Of a DNA stretch of 64,000 nt, positions 14,160 through 27,880 are shown in pieces. The stretch is from Albula goreensis. Taxonomy: Eukaryota; Chordata; Actinopteri; Albuliformes; Albulidae. The position numbers were made by a program, and so were the translations under genes. The first letter of the stretch is position 1. Each line of letters starts with the position of its first letter. The notes below the pieces were generated by a model, which was not told the DNA's origin, made no database searches, and was given only the letters and a program-made list of their open reading frames with translations. The stretch lies in contig CM040742.1 of NCBI GenBank assembly GCA_022829145.1, positions 4,649,658 to 4,713,657 of the forward strand, written 5' to 3'.

Positions 14160-14225
14160 CGGAGAGCCCAGCTGGCTCTCGCTGTGGACCCTGCACCAGG
14201 TCGTGTGGTTTGACTCCTCGGGTCG
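14160..14225 (+). repeat. Weak tRNA-like segment (SINE relic?)
   Basis: GAGCCCAGCTGG resembles an A-box and GGTTTGACTCC resembles a B-box about 40 bp further on. The rest does not form a convincing tRNA. Confidence 0.25.
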
Positions 14226-15689
14226 ATGGGAAGCCTGCAGTTTGGCTGAACCAAACACGCGCGAAATGCACTCTTGTGACAGCACAGCTCAGATGGTGAA
14301 AAGAAGCGGCGTCCGCTAGCACATGCGGCGGTGTCCTGTGCCTGCTTGCTGGCACTCGTCCGAACTGACAAGGGGATATTGCTTTGATACAGGGGTGATT
14401 ACAAACCGGACTGGGTTTATAATTTTCAAAAAAAAAAAGCAAATAAGAAAAGGTTTTGGTCATTTTACTGGATCTGGTAGTCATGATGGCTGCCTATTGC
14501 GGGTGTCAGAATGATGAAAGATGGAGCTATGTACCGGAGACAGTCCTGAGGCCGTTTTGCCCTGTGTGTAGGGCTGAGAAGGGGGGTGAGATCCCCCTCC
14601 AAGGCCAGACATAGCGGGAAGCAGGCCTGTTTTCCTATTATCTGATTGTCTCTGTAGCCTCCTGTTGTGGAGAAAATTGGATAACGAGAACAGACAGACT
14701 GGGATGCATCCGTTCACGTGGAGAGGGGGACCTGCTCAGACCGGGGGCCAGAGAACCTCTTGACGCATTTCAGAGCCATGTGACGAAGAGTCATGTGACC
14801 TGGAACCTGGTAGAATCCCAGGAGCAGATTTCCATAGCAAAGTCTGTTGCAAGATCCTGGAACTCTATTGGCTAGGAATCAACTGCCATGATTACAATAT
14901 CGTGGGTAAAAGGTTACAGGAACCCAAAGTGACAATTCCTAAACACGGTACTGTTTATAGGACCTGCATCTGAGTCACTTCCAATGTCCGTTACCAGCCC
15001 CACGGGCTGCAGGAATGACAGAGAGAGGAGGAGAGGCGAGGCCAGGCTGCTCTCAAATGAGCTGGCCTGGAACTGTCTGGCCAAACCACAGATGCTGCCT
15101 CTGACGAAAGGAAATTAACCAACAAACGAATGTGTTAATGTCTCAGCCAATCAATTACGATCACTTACACAAGCTCACACGAGAGCAGCTGCCAGGTGCC
15201 CCAGTCACTCCCAGTTGCTCCCTGTTAGCCGGCAACAGCTTCACTCACATGGCAGTGAAGAGGCTTATTGCAGATCAAGGTGCTGGATTTCGCAGCAGAT
15301 GTTCCATGAAGCAGTGGGCCAAGACCACAGACTATGTACACCCCACAATCCCTTGTAACACAAAATGTCACTTACAGCAGAGGCTGTCGATACAGTAGCC
15401 GGATTTTTGGCTCATGGGCTCATAATATTGTATGCTACGATGCTATGCTATGCGATGACTGTTGAATTTCTATTTGCTGGCTCATTTTGCATATCCATGA
15501 AGGGGTGAGGCTGCCAGCACAGAAACACGGACAGCACTAGAACCTCCAGGTACGAGCCAGAACCTCCTAGAATTAAGGTAAATATATTATGGTTAAGATG
15601 ATGTGTGACAAATCCACTTATTGACGCCAAACCTTGCTTGGCCGACGCCTGTACCCAGGGCAACCCGCATACAGTACGTTGCATGTTTG

Positions 15690-15775
15690 CGTGTGCAGTG
15701 GGAAGTATTTACAGGAGGAATTCAGGTTATGTACCTTGCTCTAGGGTACAACGGCAGCACCCCACCCACTTACTT
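15690..15775. repeat. Fish SINE-type fragment
   Basis: Contains GTTATGTACCTTGCTCTAGG followed by GTACAACGGCAGCACCCCACCC, a widespread fish repeat motif also seen in decayed form near 10890. Limits are approximate. Confidence 0.45.
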
Positions 15776-18225
15776 GCACACAAAATTGTACATGAATAAT
15801 GCTTCATATCCTTTGTTGAAATATCCCTATCTGTTGAAGTCAGCAAACCCAACCCCAACAGACAGCCCACTCCTCATGCTTAAATCTACAACCCCATACA
15901 CCGCCCCCTCCCCCCCATCATATCACACAAAGAATCCCTTGCCTAGGGTCAGTCTCACTGTGCTGAAAATGGCTACTCTCTGCTTCTTCATCTAACTCCA
16001 TTCCTGTTCGGAAGCACCACAGAATAGATTCTAGTGGGCCGAGACCACGGCGGATGAGTGCGCCTGTTACCATGGCGACGGGGTTTGAAAACTCAAGATC
16101 CTTGAAGAGATTAAAAAAAACAGGGTGGAGCTGCTATCCTGCCCCCCTCTACCCCCACCCCCGCCCCTAGGCACCCTGCCTCCTGTCCCAGGGACAGCAA
16201 TGTGGTCTGAGCCCTAAAAACCACCCAGCCACCACCCTAGGAGCAAAAAACTGAATCAGATCAGGAAAAACAGTCTCTCCGTCCTCTCTTCTACTGTAAA
16301 TGTTCATCATTGTTAGGGAGAGCACAACTGGAACCAAAATAGACCATTAATCCAATTCAAATTATGTACCTTGATGAAGGCAAGGAGCATTGAAACATTT
16401 CTAATGGTCATTAACTACAGTGCCATTTGCTTGCAGTGTGTGCAACTTTTTTGCACTTTAAGCGTACACCATTAGAGAGCGCTACAGGTTACATGATTCT
16501 GTTCGTCATTAGTCACTTAAAAAAAAGTCGTCAGCTAGTTGCTCTTTGTCTTATTTCACATACAAGACATGCATCAAAAAGTTGTATTCATAAAATTATG
16601 CCAGTAACACAACCGCGGAAGCACATACATGTAAAAACCATACAAGTACAGATACTGAAATAGTACTGACATGCTGTTTTAATACTGTTTGCTGCTCTGG
16701 CCATTGGAACACTACTGCAGAATGATGGAATCACCTACAACCAAACAAATGACCTATGACCAAATCCTGAGAGCGCCGCCTAGTGGCCAGGTGGAGTGTC
16801 ACAATCACCATATACCCGTCATAAAGAGGCATTTCGATGTCTGCAAGATAAAATGTCAATCTTCTGTATAGAAATGATATGATTCTTTTAAATATTTATA
16901 AAATGTGTCATTATAATTGTAATTAAAATACAGCAGCAAGCACTTTTTCTCACTGTTCTTGACAAGAGTTGAAGTATATACTATCAACTTACCTGTCAAT
17001 CATTTTGCCAAATCATTTGCCAAATCAATTTTGCTTATAAAATTATGTAATTAATGAATAGTACATTGTTAATTCATAATGCATTGTGATTACACAATTA
17101 AGATAAAATAGTAGTATCCTTTACATACAATACTGTAGTAATATACCAATACATGTGTTACAAACGCACACAGTGTATATTAATAAGAGAAGAAAGGGTA
17201 CTTTTTGTATGTGATTTCAGCAGTACAGTAACGCAGATCCATGCTTGGTTCCATCCATTTCAACAGCTATTAAATGGAGGCAGATCAGATCAAGTTAGGT
17301 TATCTAGTAAGCCCCTGCTGGAACTGTAAGTGAGAACAGCTGCCAGTGAAATTTGTGAATGCAATTTTATGAATTGAATGTATAAACCCTCATCCTGGGT
17401 TGACTGTAACATGTGTACCAGGAGTTCAAACCTCAAGACCACAAAACTGCATTACAGTTGGAACAGCTGCTCCTTATTTTACAGAGCGGGATCCTAATGC
17501 AGTTCTGCGGTCGGGCGGTTTAAATTCCCACTACATACATTACGATCAGCCTTTAATGTCAAAGCCTCCAACTGCTACCGCTTTTTGGAAACAGTAGATT
17601 TATTTAAGGGAATGCCCATCTGTGGACATTCCTACAATCGCAAAGAGAGATATCACAGATGTGACATTATGTATGCGGCAAATGCGCCAGCTTGGGCTCC
17701 ATGTGTACGTGTACGCTAACATGGAAGCATGAAGCAGATGCTTCTACCAGCAGCGAAATGCTGGATACCAGCATCCACCTCCCCCCCGTTGGCGAGCACC
17801 GCAGCCCGACTTGTGATGAAATGCACAAGCGAACAGATGGGCTATAGCATGCGTGACTTCACTGATCTAGGAACAGTTATCACGGTGTGTTTAAAATGAA
17901 CCAAACTGAGCGGCAGAGCAGCTCGCTGCAGTCTTCAGAGGCCGGAACCTTGAAATCGTGTGGTGCTTTATAGCCCTGCTGTGTGGGCGACCAAGGGTCA
18001 GTTCTCTTCCGGTCTGTGCTGGTCCTGATTCGCTTCTCATTTGCACATGGCATAGCATATACAGTGGTGACAGTATGGGTGTGCATTCCAGTGCGCCACT
18101 GCCACTAAATCTGCTGGATGTATTGATTTTGAGGCCGTGTCCCCGTATAGCATTTTATTGTTCTCATTCAGTTTCCAATATTCAATGGTGAGAGAAATCT
18201 GCAGCGGTGTGCTAAATGTGATTTT

Positions 18226-18243
18226 CACACACACACACACACA
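18226..18243. repeat. (CA)n microsatellite
   Basis: Nine CA units. Confidence 0.95.
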
Positions 18244-19876
18244 GAACTAAGAAATAACCAGGTCATTATCAATGAAGTAAAATACTTGCCTAACATAAAA
18301 TATATGTGCATATTTAGTAGCTAATGGCAAGAGTGACACCAATTAAAAACTTAAAGAAATATAGGCAAATAGACATACCTAACCCATATTGCGTCTATTC
18401 AGTCAATCATCACTGATACACTGCATGGACCAATGCAGGCGCTATCTGTCATCCATTTTCGCTTTCCTGTGGCTTCTCCGCGGACCTTAGACCATTGAGC
18501 TACATACACCGTGGCTAAACCAGGGAAGGAAGCAACTCTAGCTATCTACCTAAGGGTAGCGTTCTGAAAGGTTGATTAGTGCTTGACTGAGCTGCATTTA
18601 ATATTAGTCAAATTAAAGTACTGAATTTGCAGTTTAGCAGGTTTGTATGTTCCCCTCATTGGAACTATTTCATAGGTGCCTTTACACACTGGTTCGATGT
18701 ACATTCTCAAGTCGATCAGAAATGACATTTCAAAGCGACTGAGGTATAAGTAACCTTTCCCCTCACTTTACTTTTGGAGGTTTCCCATCCTTCCACATTT
18801 TCAATGATGCAGATGACATCGCCATCTTTGTTGTTGAGCGGAGTTTCACAAGACTATAGGTAATTAAAACACAGAATTTTTTTCTGTTGTTTGTCTGTTG
18901 TTCATATATTTAGTCGGCATACTGGTTTGCCAGGCACAAGTCACACCTGAACTTTGCTAAAGCAAACATCTTTTGACTTCCTGTTTCTGTATCTTAGCTA
19001 GCTAGTTTGAATAGCAGCAGTGATGTTTCTTTGGTTCACATAAACTGTATATATATATCCTTAGGTTTGTGTGACAATGCAAAGAGATCTGAAAGTGAAG
19101 TTGTAAGTGGGAAAACAAATGGGCTAAGCTAGGTAACATTAGCTCTCTTGTTGGTTTTTGGCAGTAAAAACCAATGCTTTGTGCCACTCTGTTTCAGATG
19201 CCAAATAGCCACCTTAGCTAAATCGGTCAGTTATGAGGGTTTTTTCTCATTTCCTGTTTTTGCCACTGTAACTTTCCGTTGAATTTGACTGAGTTGAAAT
19301 AAATTATTGCATGGAAAGAGATGGCCATGTGTCCTTTGTTATCCAATGAAATATGAAAATTAATCAGTGGTGTGAACAATTTTGCAAGGCTGCCCTGTAA
19401 ATTCATTATCATAAACTGCTGTTTTTTTTTCTTTGCTTAGCATCTCATTTTACATATAATATAAAAGGCCATATCCCATCTTGTTTGTACAGATTCCTCG
19501 CAAAGATAAACCCAGAAAAGGGGGCAAAGTGCTCGTCGGAAACTACGAAAGAATTTACATTTTTCTATCAGCGTCTGACACATTCCCCTCTTGCCTTTGC
19601 ATAGTTTTTTGGCGCAGTAACGACACCTGAATTTTAAATCTGCAAGACTTAAAAGGTACAGAATTGTACAGCAATGTGCAATATAGCTGTGAAATCTGAC
19701 TGCAAATGATAAAATCTGGCACTATTTCAAAAAGCAGAATAACATTACGCTGCAGGATTGTGACATTGCGACACACACTACATGGTGTATAACGTAATCA
19801 CAGTAGGCAGGGCCATACTCTGAAATGGAAATACAATGATCTACTGGCTGAAATCACTTTACAGTAACACTGTTGC

Positions 19877-19978
19877 CAGTAGGTTACCATATTCTGCTTT
19901 CACGGCCGGCGCAATATTGTGGCAGCACCAATAGGTCGCCCTGTTCTGCTTTCATAGTGTCACCAGTAAGTTACTGGA
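19877..19978. repeat. Imperfect tandem repeat, period about 53 bp
   Basis: AGTAGGTTACCATATTCTGC and AATAGGTCGCCCTGTTCTGC, each followed by TTTCA, lie about 53 bp apart; a partial third unit (CACCAGTAAGTTACTGG) follows. Confidence 0.55.
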
Positions 19979-20941
19979 AAAATACAATGAAAGGTTTTTA
20001 CGGTGTACTGCCATCACCGGCTCACTGTTCTCTTGCTCTTTTCATAAGCAAGCCGCACTTTCCTACACTTTTTCTACCAGAGGCCGCTGACGTGAGTGCT
20101 CGGCTAATGGAATGCGTGATACCCTCATACAGACTGATTTCTCTCCACAGCATGCATAAATCACGGCACCTCGCCGTAATGATGAGGCAATTTGTGTGGC
20201 CACAAAATTCATTAATAACGATGTTGTCGTTTATTTACTTTGATCCCCCTAAATAGGGTTTCGGAGCGAGCGCATACATTTGCAACGCATTACCGCGACA
20301 TGTTTGGGGACGAAGCCGAGACAGAAATGCAGATTTCTGGTTCTGTGGTTCAGTGGGCTTAGATCCGCTCGCACAAAAAAAGTGCTTGGATGATGTAACT
20401 TCCTTTGATGAAGCAGCCCAGAGCGATACGAACGCTGCTCCTTCCTGCTGCAACGTTCCCTACGTGAATTTACCGCACGGTGAGATTCTGAGAGCTTTTG
20501 TTTGTAATTCTGTGATCGTTTAGACTGGATGTTCCTGGAACATCCCCACACTTCATTCCAGGAACATATTCACATTTTCATTCCATAACATTTTCCTGTG
20601 ATTCTTCTTTTTTCTTTTTCTCTTCAAACCTGGTGACGCACATGGGCGGACATGTACAGTATTGATTGGTATTGATGACTACTATAAAAGAGTTTGAGTG
20701 TGTGCGCGTTTGTATAAATTGAAATACATTGGTATCCCAAAAAAGGGGGGTTAATGGTGGCCAAGAACAAGAGAATGAGTCTTGACCTCTTTCCTCTCAA
20801 GGTCAAACTCTCGATTTCCATGACCAAGCCCTCACCGAGGCAAAGCTGTGGACCTTCTTTGGAGCTGCGAATCTACCACTTTACATACACGATATTTGGT
20901 CTTATCTTTAGTATATTCCTCTAAAGATGACACTATATGTA

Positions 20942-20947
<6 letters not shown>

Positions 20948-20979
<32 letters not shown>
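20948..20979. repeat. (GT)n microsatellite
   Basis: About 16 perfect GT units. Confidence 0.97.
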
Positions 20980-20982
<3 letters not shown>

Positions 20983-21772
20983 GCATGCTTCTCAGCACAT
21001 GAATCTCAGCACAGACAGGTTTATGCATGTATGATTTAATGTATGGAGGCATGTTACTGACTGTATATATAAGCATGGGCATGTATGATTGTGTGTTAAC
21101 CGATGGATGAAGTGAGGGAATTACTGTCTGCAGCGCAGAGCAGAGCGTAGGCCCAGTTTCTCCCAGCGGACGGCACAGCTGACTTATGGTCAGGAAATAT
21201 GAGTGACCCGCAAACATGAGGACAGTGACTCTTCACCCTGCCACTGTTCTAGAACCTTCTACTGCTTACTGTTGTAAGGTCGAAAGAAACGGAAGGTTGT
21301 GGAACAGTCATGGGCTCTGAAAGGATAAGCACTACTGACTGACTCCTTCCTAATTAAATATTCCTCCCAGATTGTCGAATGACAAAAAAAGAAAATGCAT
21401 TTTTACAATAAGATGAGTTTTACCCAAGGGTCCTAAGAAGATATGCAGTAAACGTATCACCAGAAGAATAGACCAAATTTCAGTTATTTTCTGACACGTT
21501 TCATGCAGGGAAAATGATTTTTTGCATCATTTGGTGTCTATCAACAGCTGCGTGATGTTTTTGCGCTGAAACAGTCTCAGCTGATAGCAGTGGGGCCTCA
21601 GGCAAAGTGTCTCCCATTACTCTGCAGCTGACGTCTCTGAACACAGGGGAGCAGTTAAGAGTCAAATACAAACACCATTCTCCCTGCCCCTGATCTCTCT
21701 GCTGAATACAAGGAGCGCGCACACACTAATGCAATCATGCAAGCATGTGGAATCGCTAGTGCACATACTGAT

Positions 21773-21774
<2 letters not shown>

Positions 21775-21806
<32 letters not shown>

Positions 21807-22094
21807 ATACACAGTCAGTGGCACATATGTGAAAATCTGTCACACATATGCACATCTCAGCAGAGGTACATATTGTACCTCTCACATACACATACACACC
21901 CACACACACACATACACACATTCAGTGGCACATATATGAAAATCTGTCACACATATTCACATTTCAGCAGAGGCACATATTATCAGCTCACACACACATA
22001 CACACACACAGTCAGTGACACATATATTCACCTCACACACACACACACACGCACACACGCATATATTTGCCTCACAGACACACACAAACACACA
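21775..22094. repeat. Compound minisatellite with embedded (CA)n
   Basis: Three units begin with [GT]TCAGTG[GA]CACATAT at 21814, 21921 and 22011 (spacing 107 and 90 bp). Each is followed by AAATCTGTCACACATAT or a shortened form and ends in a (CA)n tract. The 123-residue open frame across it is a repeat artefact. Confidence 0.85.
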
Positions 22095-24174
22095 GGATGA
22101 CTGCATTAGATCCTGTCAAGACTGACAGATCCCCTCCTCAGTGGTTACTGGCAGTCATAGCATGCAGCCCCTTCACACTATTAGCATCTATACCCGCTCA
22201 AACTAGGCTGAGTCATGAGGGACTCAAATATTTTTATCCTTTAAATGTAAGATAGACCTGACGCATCCGTACCCTGCACTGCCAGCCAACGGGATGATCC
22301 CATCTCACGTCTGTCGTTGCCTCACAGCAAAGACGAAGCAACGCCGCTGGCGTAGAGTGCGCATGCGGTGCTAACGCACCCTTTCACAACAAATGCCCCA
22401 CTGTGAGGATGGGGGCAAGCAGAGACACACAAACACATTTGGCCTTAACCATTAGCTTCATCAAATTGTCCATTGTTGGACCTTCTGTCATTGTACTTGT
22501 TCAGGACATAAAGCATTCTGCCAATCTTAGCTGTGCTGTGAAGTAGGAAGTTTCTTTTAACAAGATGGAGAGGGTGCTGTCACAAAAATGACAAAAATCA
22601 TGGAACGTATAAAGACGTTTATAAGCATATCGCTCACACCAGGTAGTGTTTATCTGTGACCTGAGATAGGGCGTAACATGCAATCACATCTGGGGCAGAA
22701 TCATGAGACACAGCAGCATGCATGCTAACACCGCTAAGACCGTATGGCACGCGCTGAGTCGCCTTTCTCCCTATGAGCGATGACCCCTTCCTGGGCTCAC
22801 CTTCATCTCTGCAGCGAGCTTTGCGGCTCTCAGAGCTCACGAGTGCTCTGCGCGACAGATGTGGATGTCCGGTCCCCCATGACAGAACGGGGTTCTGTTC
22901 TCGCCGAACGCCGCTCTCCGAACGCTCTCTCAAGGTTTTCGGAAATTCCAACCACAGGGCACCAGATTCGCACGGGGCACCATTTTTCAACAGAGCTGTG
23001 TCTTAGTCCGCTTTATTTTTTTATAACGCTTACAAAAATGACAGCGTGTTTTAAAATAACTGCAACACGCACAGTAATTTGTTAAGCCTTGGCACAGGAG
23101 GTACTGTGAGGTAAGTATCCCAGAAAAAAAAATGTTCCTTCAGACCACAGCAGTTTCCAATAGAAAATGTAGCTAATTGTGAGCCACTCAGATGGGTATA
23201 ATGAGTAGCACTGTGGAAGTGGAGGCTTTCTCATGTCAGTCTTCAAATTTTCCATCTAAATCTACATCTCAGTGCTAAGTGACCTGTCAATGACTTTTCA
23301 AAGATGACGTTCTGAAACTCAGAGTGCAAACTTTGCACTACATGTAGAGTGCATGCGTTTCGTTATTTAACAGCCACACCTCGTACTCTACAGAGACTCT
23401 CGTGCCCGTCATGCCTGAAACACTGTTTTGTGTTACACGCACACATTTGGCCTCGCATGGACCGCAATGAACTGAAGCGATGTGGAACAAGGAAGACTGG
23501 ACAGAAAGCAGAATGCAGGTAAACCCCTGTGTATCGATATGATTGCTGTATGGTTTTCATAAAATGGGTCCTTTCATATACAGTATATCCTTATACGCTC
23601 AGAAAAGGAAGACAATGCAATTTAACACAGAAAACGGTACAGAGCTATTCATTATAACCAATCTATTAAATTAATGTTTGACTTTACCATGCAGATATGA
23701 AATTCTGATGGATGAGTCCTCATGAATCTGTATTAATGTACCAAATCCCTAATTCCCTCCAGCAAAACCAAGTAAGAGGTAGCAATGTGGGCTCTGTAAT
23801 TTCGCACATTCATATAAACATGCCTAGAGGGGAGTTTGACCACTATGCTGAGTGGTGGATGGAAAGTTGAGACAAAGCCATTTAATTAGCCTCTGCTATG
23901 GACAGTGAAATGGAAACATCCAACATCCTATTTATTCCCTTTCTGCGAAAAGTTAAACATAAAGCTAAGAAGAAATCCAACAGCTCAACGCCAACCAAGA
24001 TGGCATATCGAAACCAGAAAGGCAGGGGACGGGAATGACCGAAAAACTGAGGCACTCGGCCAGCCTCCTTCACAATCACAGGCTGTGCCTGTACAAAGGG
24101 CCTAATTAAGGCAATTGAGCTTCAGCTGACTGCCGATTGGCTGCAGGTGAGGATGTCTATATCTGAATCGGCTG

Positions 24175-24320
24175 CTGCCCAAGGCTGGATCCCTAATGAC
24201 TCCAAATTCACTACATAGCACACTTCATAGGGAATTAGCCCATAGGTCAGGCTACGTCTCCCCCTGTATAGTGCACTATATAGTAAAGTAGGATACAATT
24301 TAGACATGGCCCTACTTCCT
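24175..24320. mobile_element. Short palindromic MITE-like repeat
   Basis: Two inverted halves: CACTACATAGCACACTTCATAGGG on the left and TATAGTGCACTATATAGTA on the right, the latter containing the perfect palindrome TATAGTGCACTATA. The pattern resembles a family of short fold-back elements very common in salmonids and other teleosts (…CCCTATATAGTGCACTAC…). No coding capacity. Confidence 0.5.
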
Positions 24321-24424
24321 GTAGTCTTCCACGGTTGTGGAAGGAAACAGGAACCACGGACAGCAGCCAAAAAAGGAGGACCAGCCCTTTTTACTTCACC
24401 CTCAACCTGTCTTGGCAACCGTGT

Positions 24425-24510
24425 TCTCTATAGAGCTGTCTCACTGGATGGCTGCAGGTTTCAATCCAGTTTATGGCATGCCTCTTACTTAAATCGCTTT
24501 GGCTAAAGTA
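24425..24510 (+). repeat. Decayed tRNA-SINE fragment
   Basis: AGCTGTCTCACTGGATGG and GGTTTCAATCC resemble A- and B-boxes, and AAATCGCTTTGGCTAAAGTAAC resembles the SINE core. It lies directly beside the MITE-like repeat at 24175-24320. Confidence 0.4.
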
Positions 24511-27136
24511 ACAATGCAGTGGACTACAAGGGCTAATACTTAACTGTGATGTAAATCCCTGCTTGGGTGCTGTACTATCTTGCCGTATGATTGTACCTTG
24601 CTAAACAGCATCAAATCCAAGTCACGTGTATTTCAGCAAAATACAAAAGAAAAAAAAAGAAATGCAGCAGGTACAACACACAATGTTACACAACAGTTAA
24701 CAAGCCTCAGGTACACAATTGGTCTGCAGTGTGTTTCCTGGTCTGCAGTAACACGAAAGGCAACGCCAGGACAGAGGAGGAAGACACAGCATCGAGGCAG
24801 GGATTTTGAAGTTTATATGTTCCCAATCTGTGTCACATGCCTGTACCGCTTTTTGTACCCAAAAAGGAAGACACTTAACCTGAACACTTTAACTGCTGTG
24901 GTAAACATTCAACAGTGCAAATGGACAATGTGAAAAATGTGTACCAAGAGACTCAGCCCTCTGGACAAAAGAATCTGTCAGACCCAAAAAAGAAACAAAT
25001 CAAAGTGTCCTTCAGGATCAAGTGGAAAGCCCTTGAAATTAGTGACAAAGCATGTATACATATCAAGAATAGCTGCAACAAACCCCTCAGAAGTTTGGTT
25101 GTAACATTTTACATTTTGAACATGTGGAAAGTCCATAGTCAGGATCCAGCTGTTCTCCCACATGACATGAGGTCACATGACACAGAAAGAGCCTGTACAC
25201 TTCTACATATCCCTCTTAACTGTGCTCTGGAGGAGGGTTCACGGACAGCAGGAGGTCTTGTCAGGAGGGATCTCCAGGCTATGCATCAGTAGACTTTCCT
25301 GACAACCCACCCATAGGCAGGCCTATAAATGTTAGCATGAAACATGAACGATTTTGTAATAACGGCGGCATTGAAAACGATGCCTGATGTTAACAGTTGA
25401 AACGCAGCTCTCAGAGGGAGAGGTGACTATAGTTCAGTTTTTCTCAGTAACAGAGTCCCCGCTGGAGTTGTTCTGCACAGTAAAGACGGACTGCTTTGCC
25501 TCTCTGAGGGCCCAGGAAAGTAACGTTAGAAGTCAGACCGGTCTATGCTCAGACTTACCGCATCCTACAATTGACAACATTTTTACATTATCGTTCTCTC
25601 CTTCTGTGAACCTACCAATCTTTTTCATGATAGGTACATCAGCACAGCATACGAATATCATTCGTCTGGCAAAAACCTTGTATGACCGCTTTTGTCAATT
25701 CTGCTTGTTAATGTCAAATACCGCCCAATCATGTGTGCTTTAAATGTGTAATGACTCAAAAACTACGAAAGCTGGTTCAAAACCCTGTGCGATGTAGCAC
25801 TGTCTGTGCTTACAAATGGCAAAAGGGCATTCCTTTACAGCTCTCTGATTTTTTTGGAGAAATTAAGAACATTACTTCAAACTGTCTAGCCATTAAAATT
25901 TTAAAGACTAGTGCATTGCATGATTACTGTGAATGATTGAGCCGAGGCAAAAAATACAGTAGGCATACATATTTCTCCACATTCGCCAAGCCACTCATCA
26001 AAACCAACCCCCTCCTCACTACCCACCCACCAGTGGGTCCTGACTCATGGTTTGGGACCCACGGTAATACCATTACGCTACAGTACTACAGTTACATCTA
26101 CTGTACATGTACTGGACTGAAAGTCTTTTAATCGTGCCCAGTTGTTATGGGTTTAAAGTCTTACAACTGCATAATAACTGCAAGGAAAATGAGTCTACTG
26201 GTGATGGCTCAACTCCTGGTAGCGACAGCTTCGCCTTCGGCGAGGAAAGTCATTGTTTAGATCGCAGACCTTCGCCGATTCCCTATTTCAAAATCCATTC
26301 AGTGGGGAGAAGGATTGGAGAAATTCTCTGCTTTCTGACACACTACTATCACCATCATGACAGGGTTGTCTCTCAACAAGGGTTTTTTTTTTTTTTGCAA
26401 CTGCCCAACGATGCAACAAACGCCCTGGTCACTGAACGGTGTTAACACAGAGAGATTTCTTAATGAGGCGAAGATCTCTAAGTCCTTGCCCTTAGAACAT
26501 CTCTCTTACACGCAGGGAATTATCAGCTTACTGTAACAAAGTCAGTTTGGTTTCCTCGCGAAGCAGAAAGCGGGGGAATGTGACATTGACGGGGGCGGGG
26601 GATGGGATGGGGATGGGGGGTGCAGATTTTGTGCGCGTCCTAAATTGAGTTTAGAGAGGAACCAGACCGGCAGCTGAGAAGGCCCACTGCATTTCCCGCA
26701 CCCGGCAGCGCCAGAAGCAACAATTCTTCCACTGAGGCTGAATTGTTTCATTACAGCAAAACCATCAGCCCACACGTTTCCATCTCTTGATGACAGAAAC
26801 TTCACTCGCATTGTTAAAATATCTACGATAGATGTATAGCTATCTTGGCAGAAAATGCATAACATCATATTTACATGAAGATGGCTATAACCTGGCGGTG
26901 CATATACGGGCTCTGGTTCAAAATTGCATATCCTACACAGTGAGCAACATTACGCAAATGATTGCCAAATACCTCGACTATAATGTATTGTTTCGACTCA
27001 ACACATTGTTTCGCATTTCATCTACGCAATATAAATAGTGGATATGAACAGCTCGCACACTTGCTCCTAACCGCACCAATTGATCGTAATCAGAACTGAA
27101 CGTGCGCTCCAATACATGTAAGGTACATGTGCTCCC

Positions 27137-27138
<2 letters not shown>

Positions 27139-27223
<85 letters not shown>
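27139..27223. repeat. (TG)n microsatellite
   Basis: About 42 uninterrupted TG units, 250 bp downstream of the nrg2 exon-1 donor (inside the intron). Confidence 0.98.
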
Positions 27224-27224
<1 letters not shown>

Positions 27225-27471
27225 GGCTTTTGTATAACAGGAACCCCTAAATGTGTATATCACCAGTTGAAATAATGCTGCAGATACGCCCAACAAATGT
27301 CAATGTGTTACTTACACTTACATCAATTTCATCACAGCACCTTACTGTAGACACACGGAACAGGGAAGAATGAGCAGTGAATTAGACTTAACACATACAT
27401 AGAAATACCGTGCAGGCTACAGCGTTCCCAGCACCGCTTTGCCTGTACGGAAGAATTAGCAGTCAACTTAC

Positions 27472-27880
27472 CGCAGTCTTCGCATAAGATTCTCCCAACA
27501 TCTTTCTTTAGACTCTTCCCACTGGTGTCAAGGGGGGCGAACGATGCCTTGAAAACCAAGGGCTCGTCGGTTGGGTCCATGAAAAATATGTATTTGTGGT
27601 TCTTTTTCACTTTGGTGCATGGAGCCTCCGAGCCGAACTCCCCTACGGTGACGAGCTGCTCTCGTTCTAGCCCCCCGCTGTTCCGCGGCCACACGTCCAG
27701 GACTCTAACATTCACACTGTACGGCTCTGCTGAGACGTTGGCGGGCAAGGACTGCACCTTGCCTTCAATAACCACCGCTGATTTGTAAGCTTGGTCCTGC
27801 AGGGAATTTAAACTCGGGGAGTAGCAGGCGAAGGAGACCCCGATGACCAGCATGGAGAAATGTACTGACTCAAGCCTCAT
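27472..27880 (-). CDS. nrg2: Neuregulin-2, first coding exon (partial gene)
   Basis: This exon encodes 136 codons plus one base of a neuregulin-2 N-terminus. Neuregulins are ligands of ErbB receptor tyrosine kinases, and the region before the Ig-like domain is what is seen here. The protein begins MRLESVHF and has a hydrophobic stretch at about residues 8-19 (FSMLVIGVSFAC), followed by CYSPSL...QDQAYK and later KYIFF, PLVFKASFAPLDTSGKSLKK and ILCEDC, all of which I recognise from vertebrate NRG2. An N-glycosylation site NVS is at residue 48, and cysteines are at 19, 88, 133 and 136. The exon ends in phase 1 at a GTAAGT donor (27471-27466), and reading past it gives unrelated sequence. Human NRG2 has a long Ser/Pro-rich extension before this point; here the ATG immediately precedes the hydrophobic segment. 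The Ig, EGF-like and transmembrane exons are not in the window. The a/b teleost copy cannot be decided. Confidence 0.93.

Larger units (their letters stand above)
1..27471 (-). other. nrg2: Probable nrg2 intron 1 (no coding exon seen)
   Basis: On the minus strand this stretch follows the exon-1 donor of nrg2, and no further NRG2 exon (Ig-like, EGF-like or transmembrane) could be recognised in it, so it is inferred to be the proximal part of a long first intron. NRG2 intron 1 is also very long in mammals. Open frames here are short, overlap on both strands, or are made of simple repeat, and none shows family motifs. Contents listed separately include microsatellites, SINE-like fragments, small tandem repeats and two CpG-rich patches. 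Large parts (about 2.7-4.0, 7.2-9.8, 11.0-12.3, 12.4-15.6, 16-18.2, 22.1-24.1 and 24.6-27.1 kb) hold nothing I can name. Confidence 0.5.

Noticed and set aside
21655-22100. Open frames on both strands rich in His-Thr or Cys-Val
   Set aside because: Translations of CA/GT repeats; the same applies to frames at 9475-9913, 27090-27296, 28862-29292, 42278-42750, 54252-54677 and 61383-61826.
25995-26075. CCCACC...GTGGGTCC...GGGACCCAC, possible transposon terminus
   Set aside because: Only one end-like motif, with no partner or target duplication found.
27332-27471. Continuation of the nrg2 reading frame past ILCEDCG
   Set aside because: A consensus GTAAGT donor lies at this point and the following residues do not resemble any NRG2 domain.
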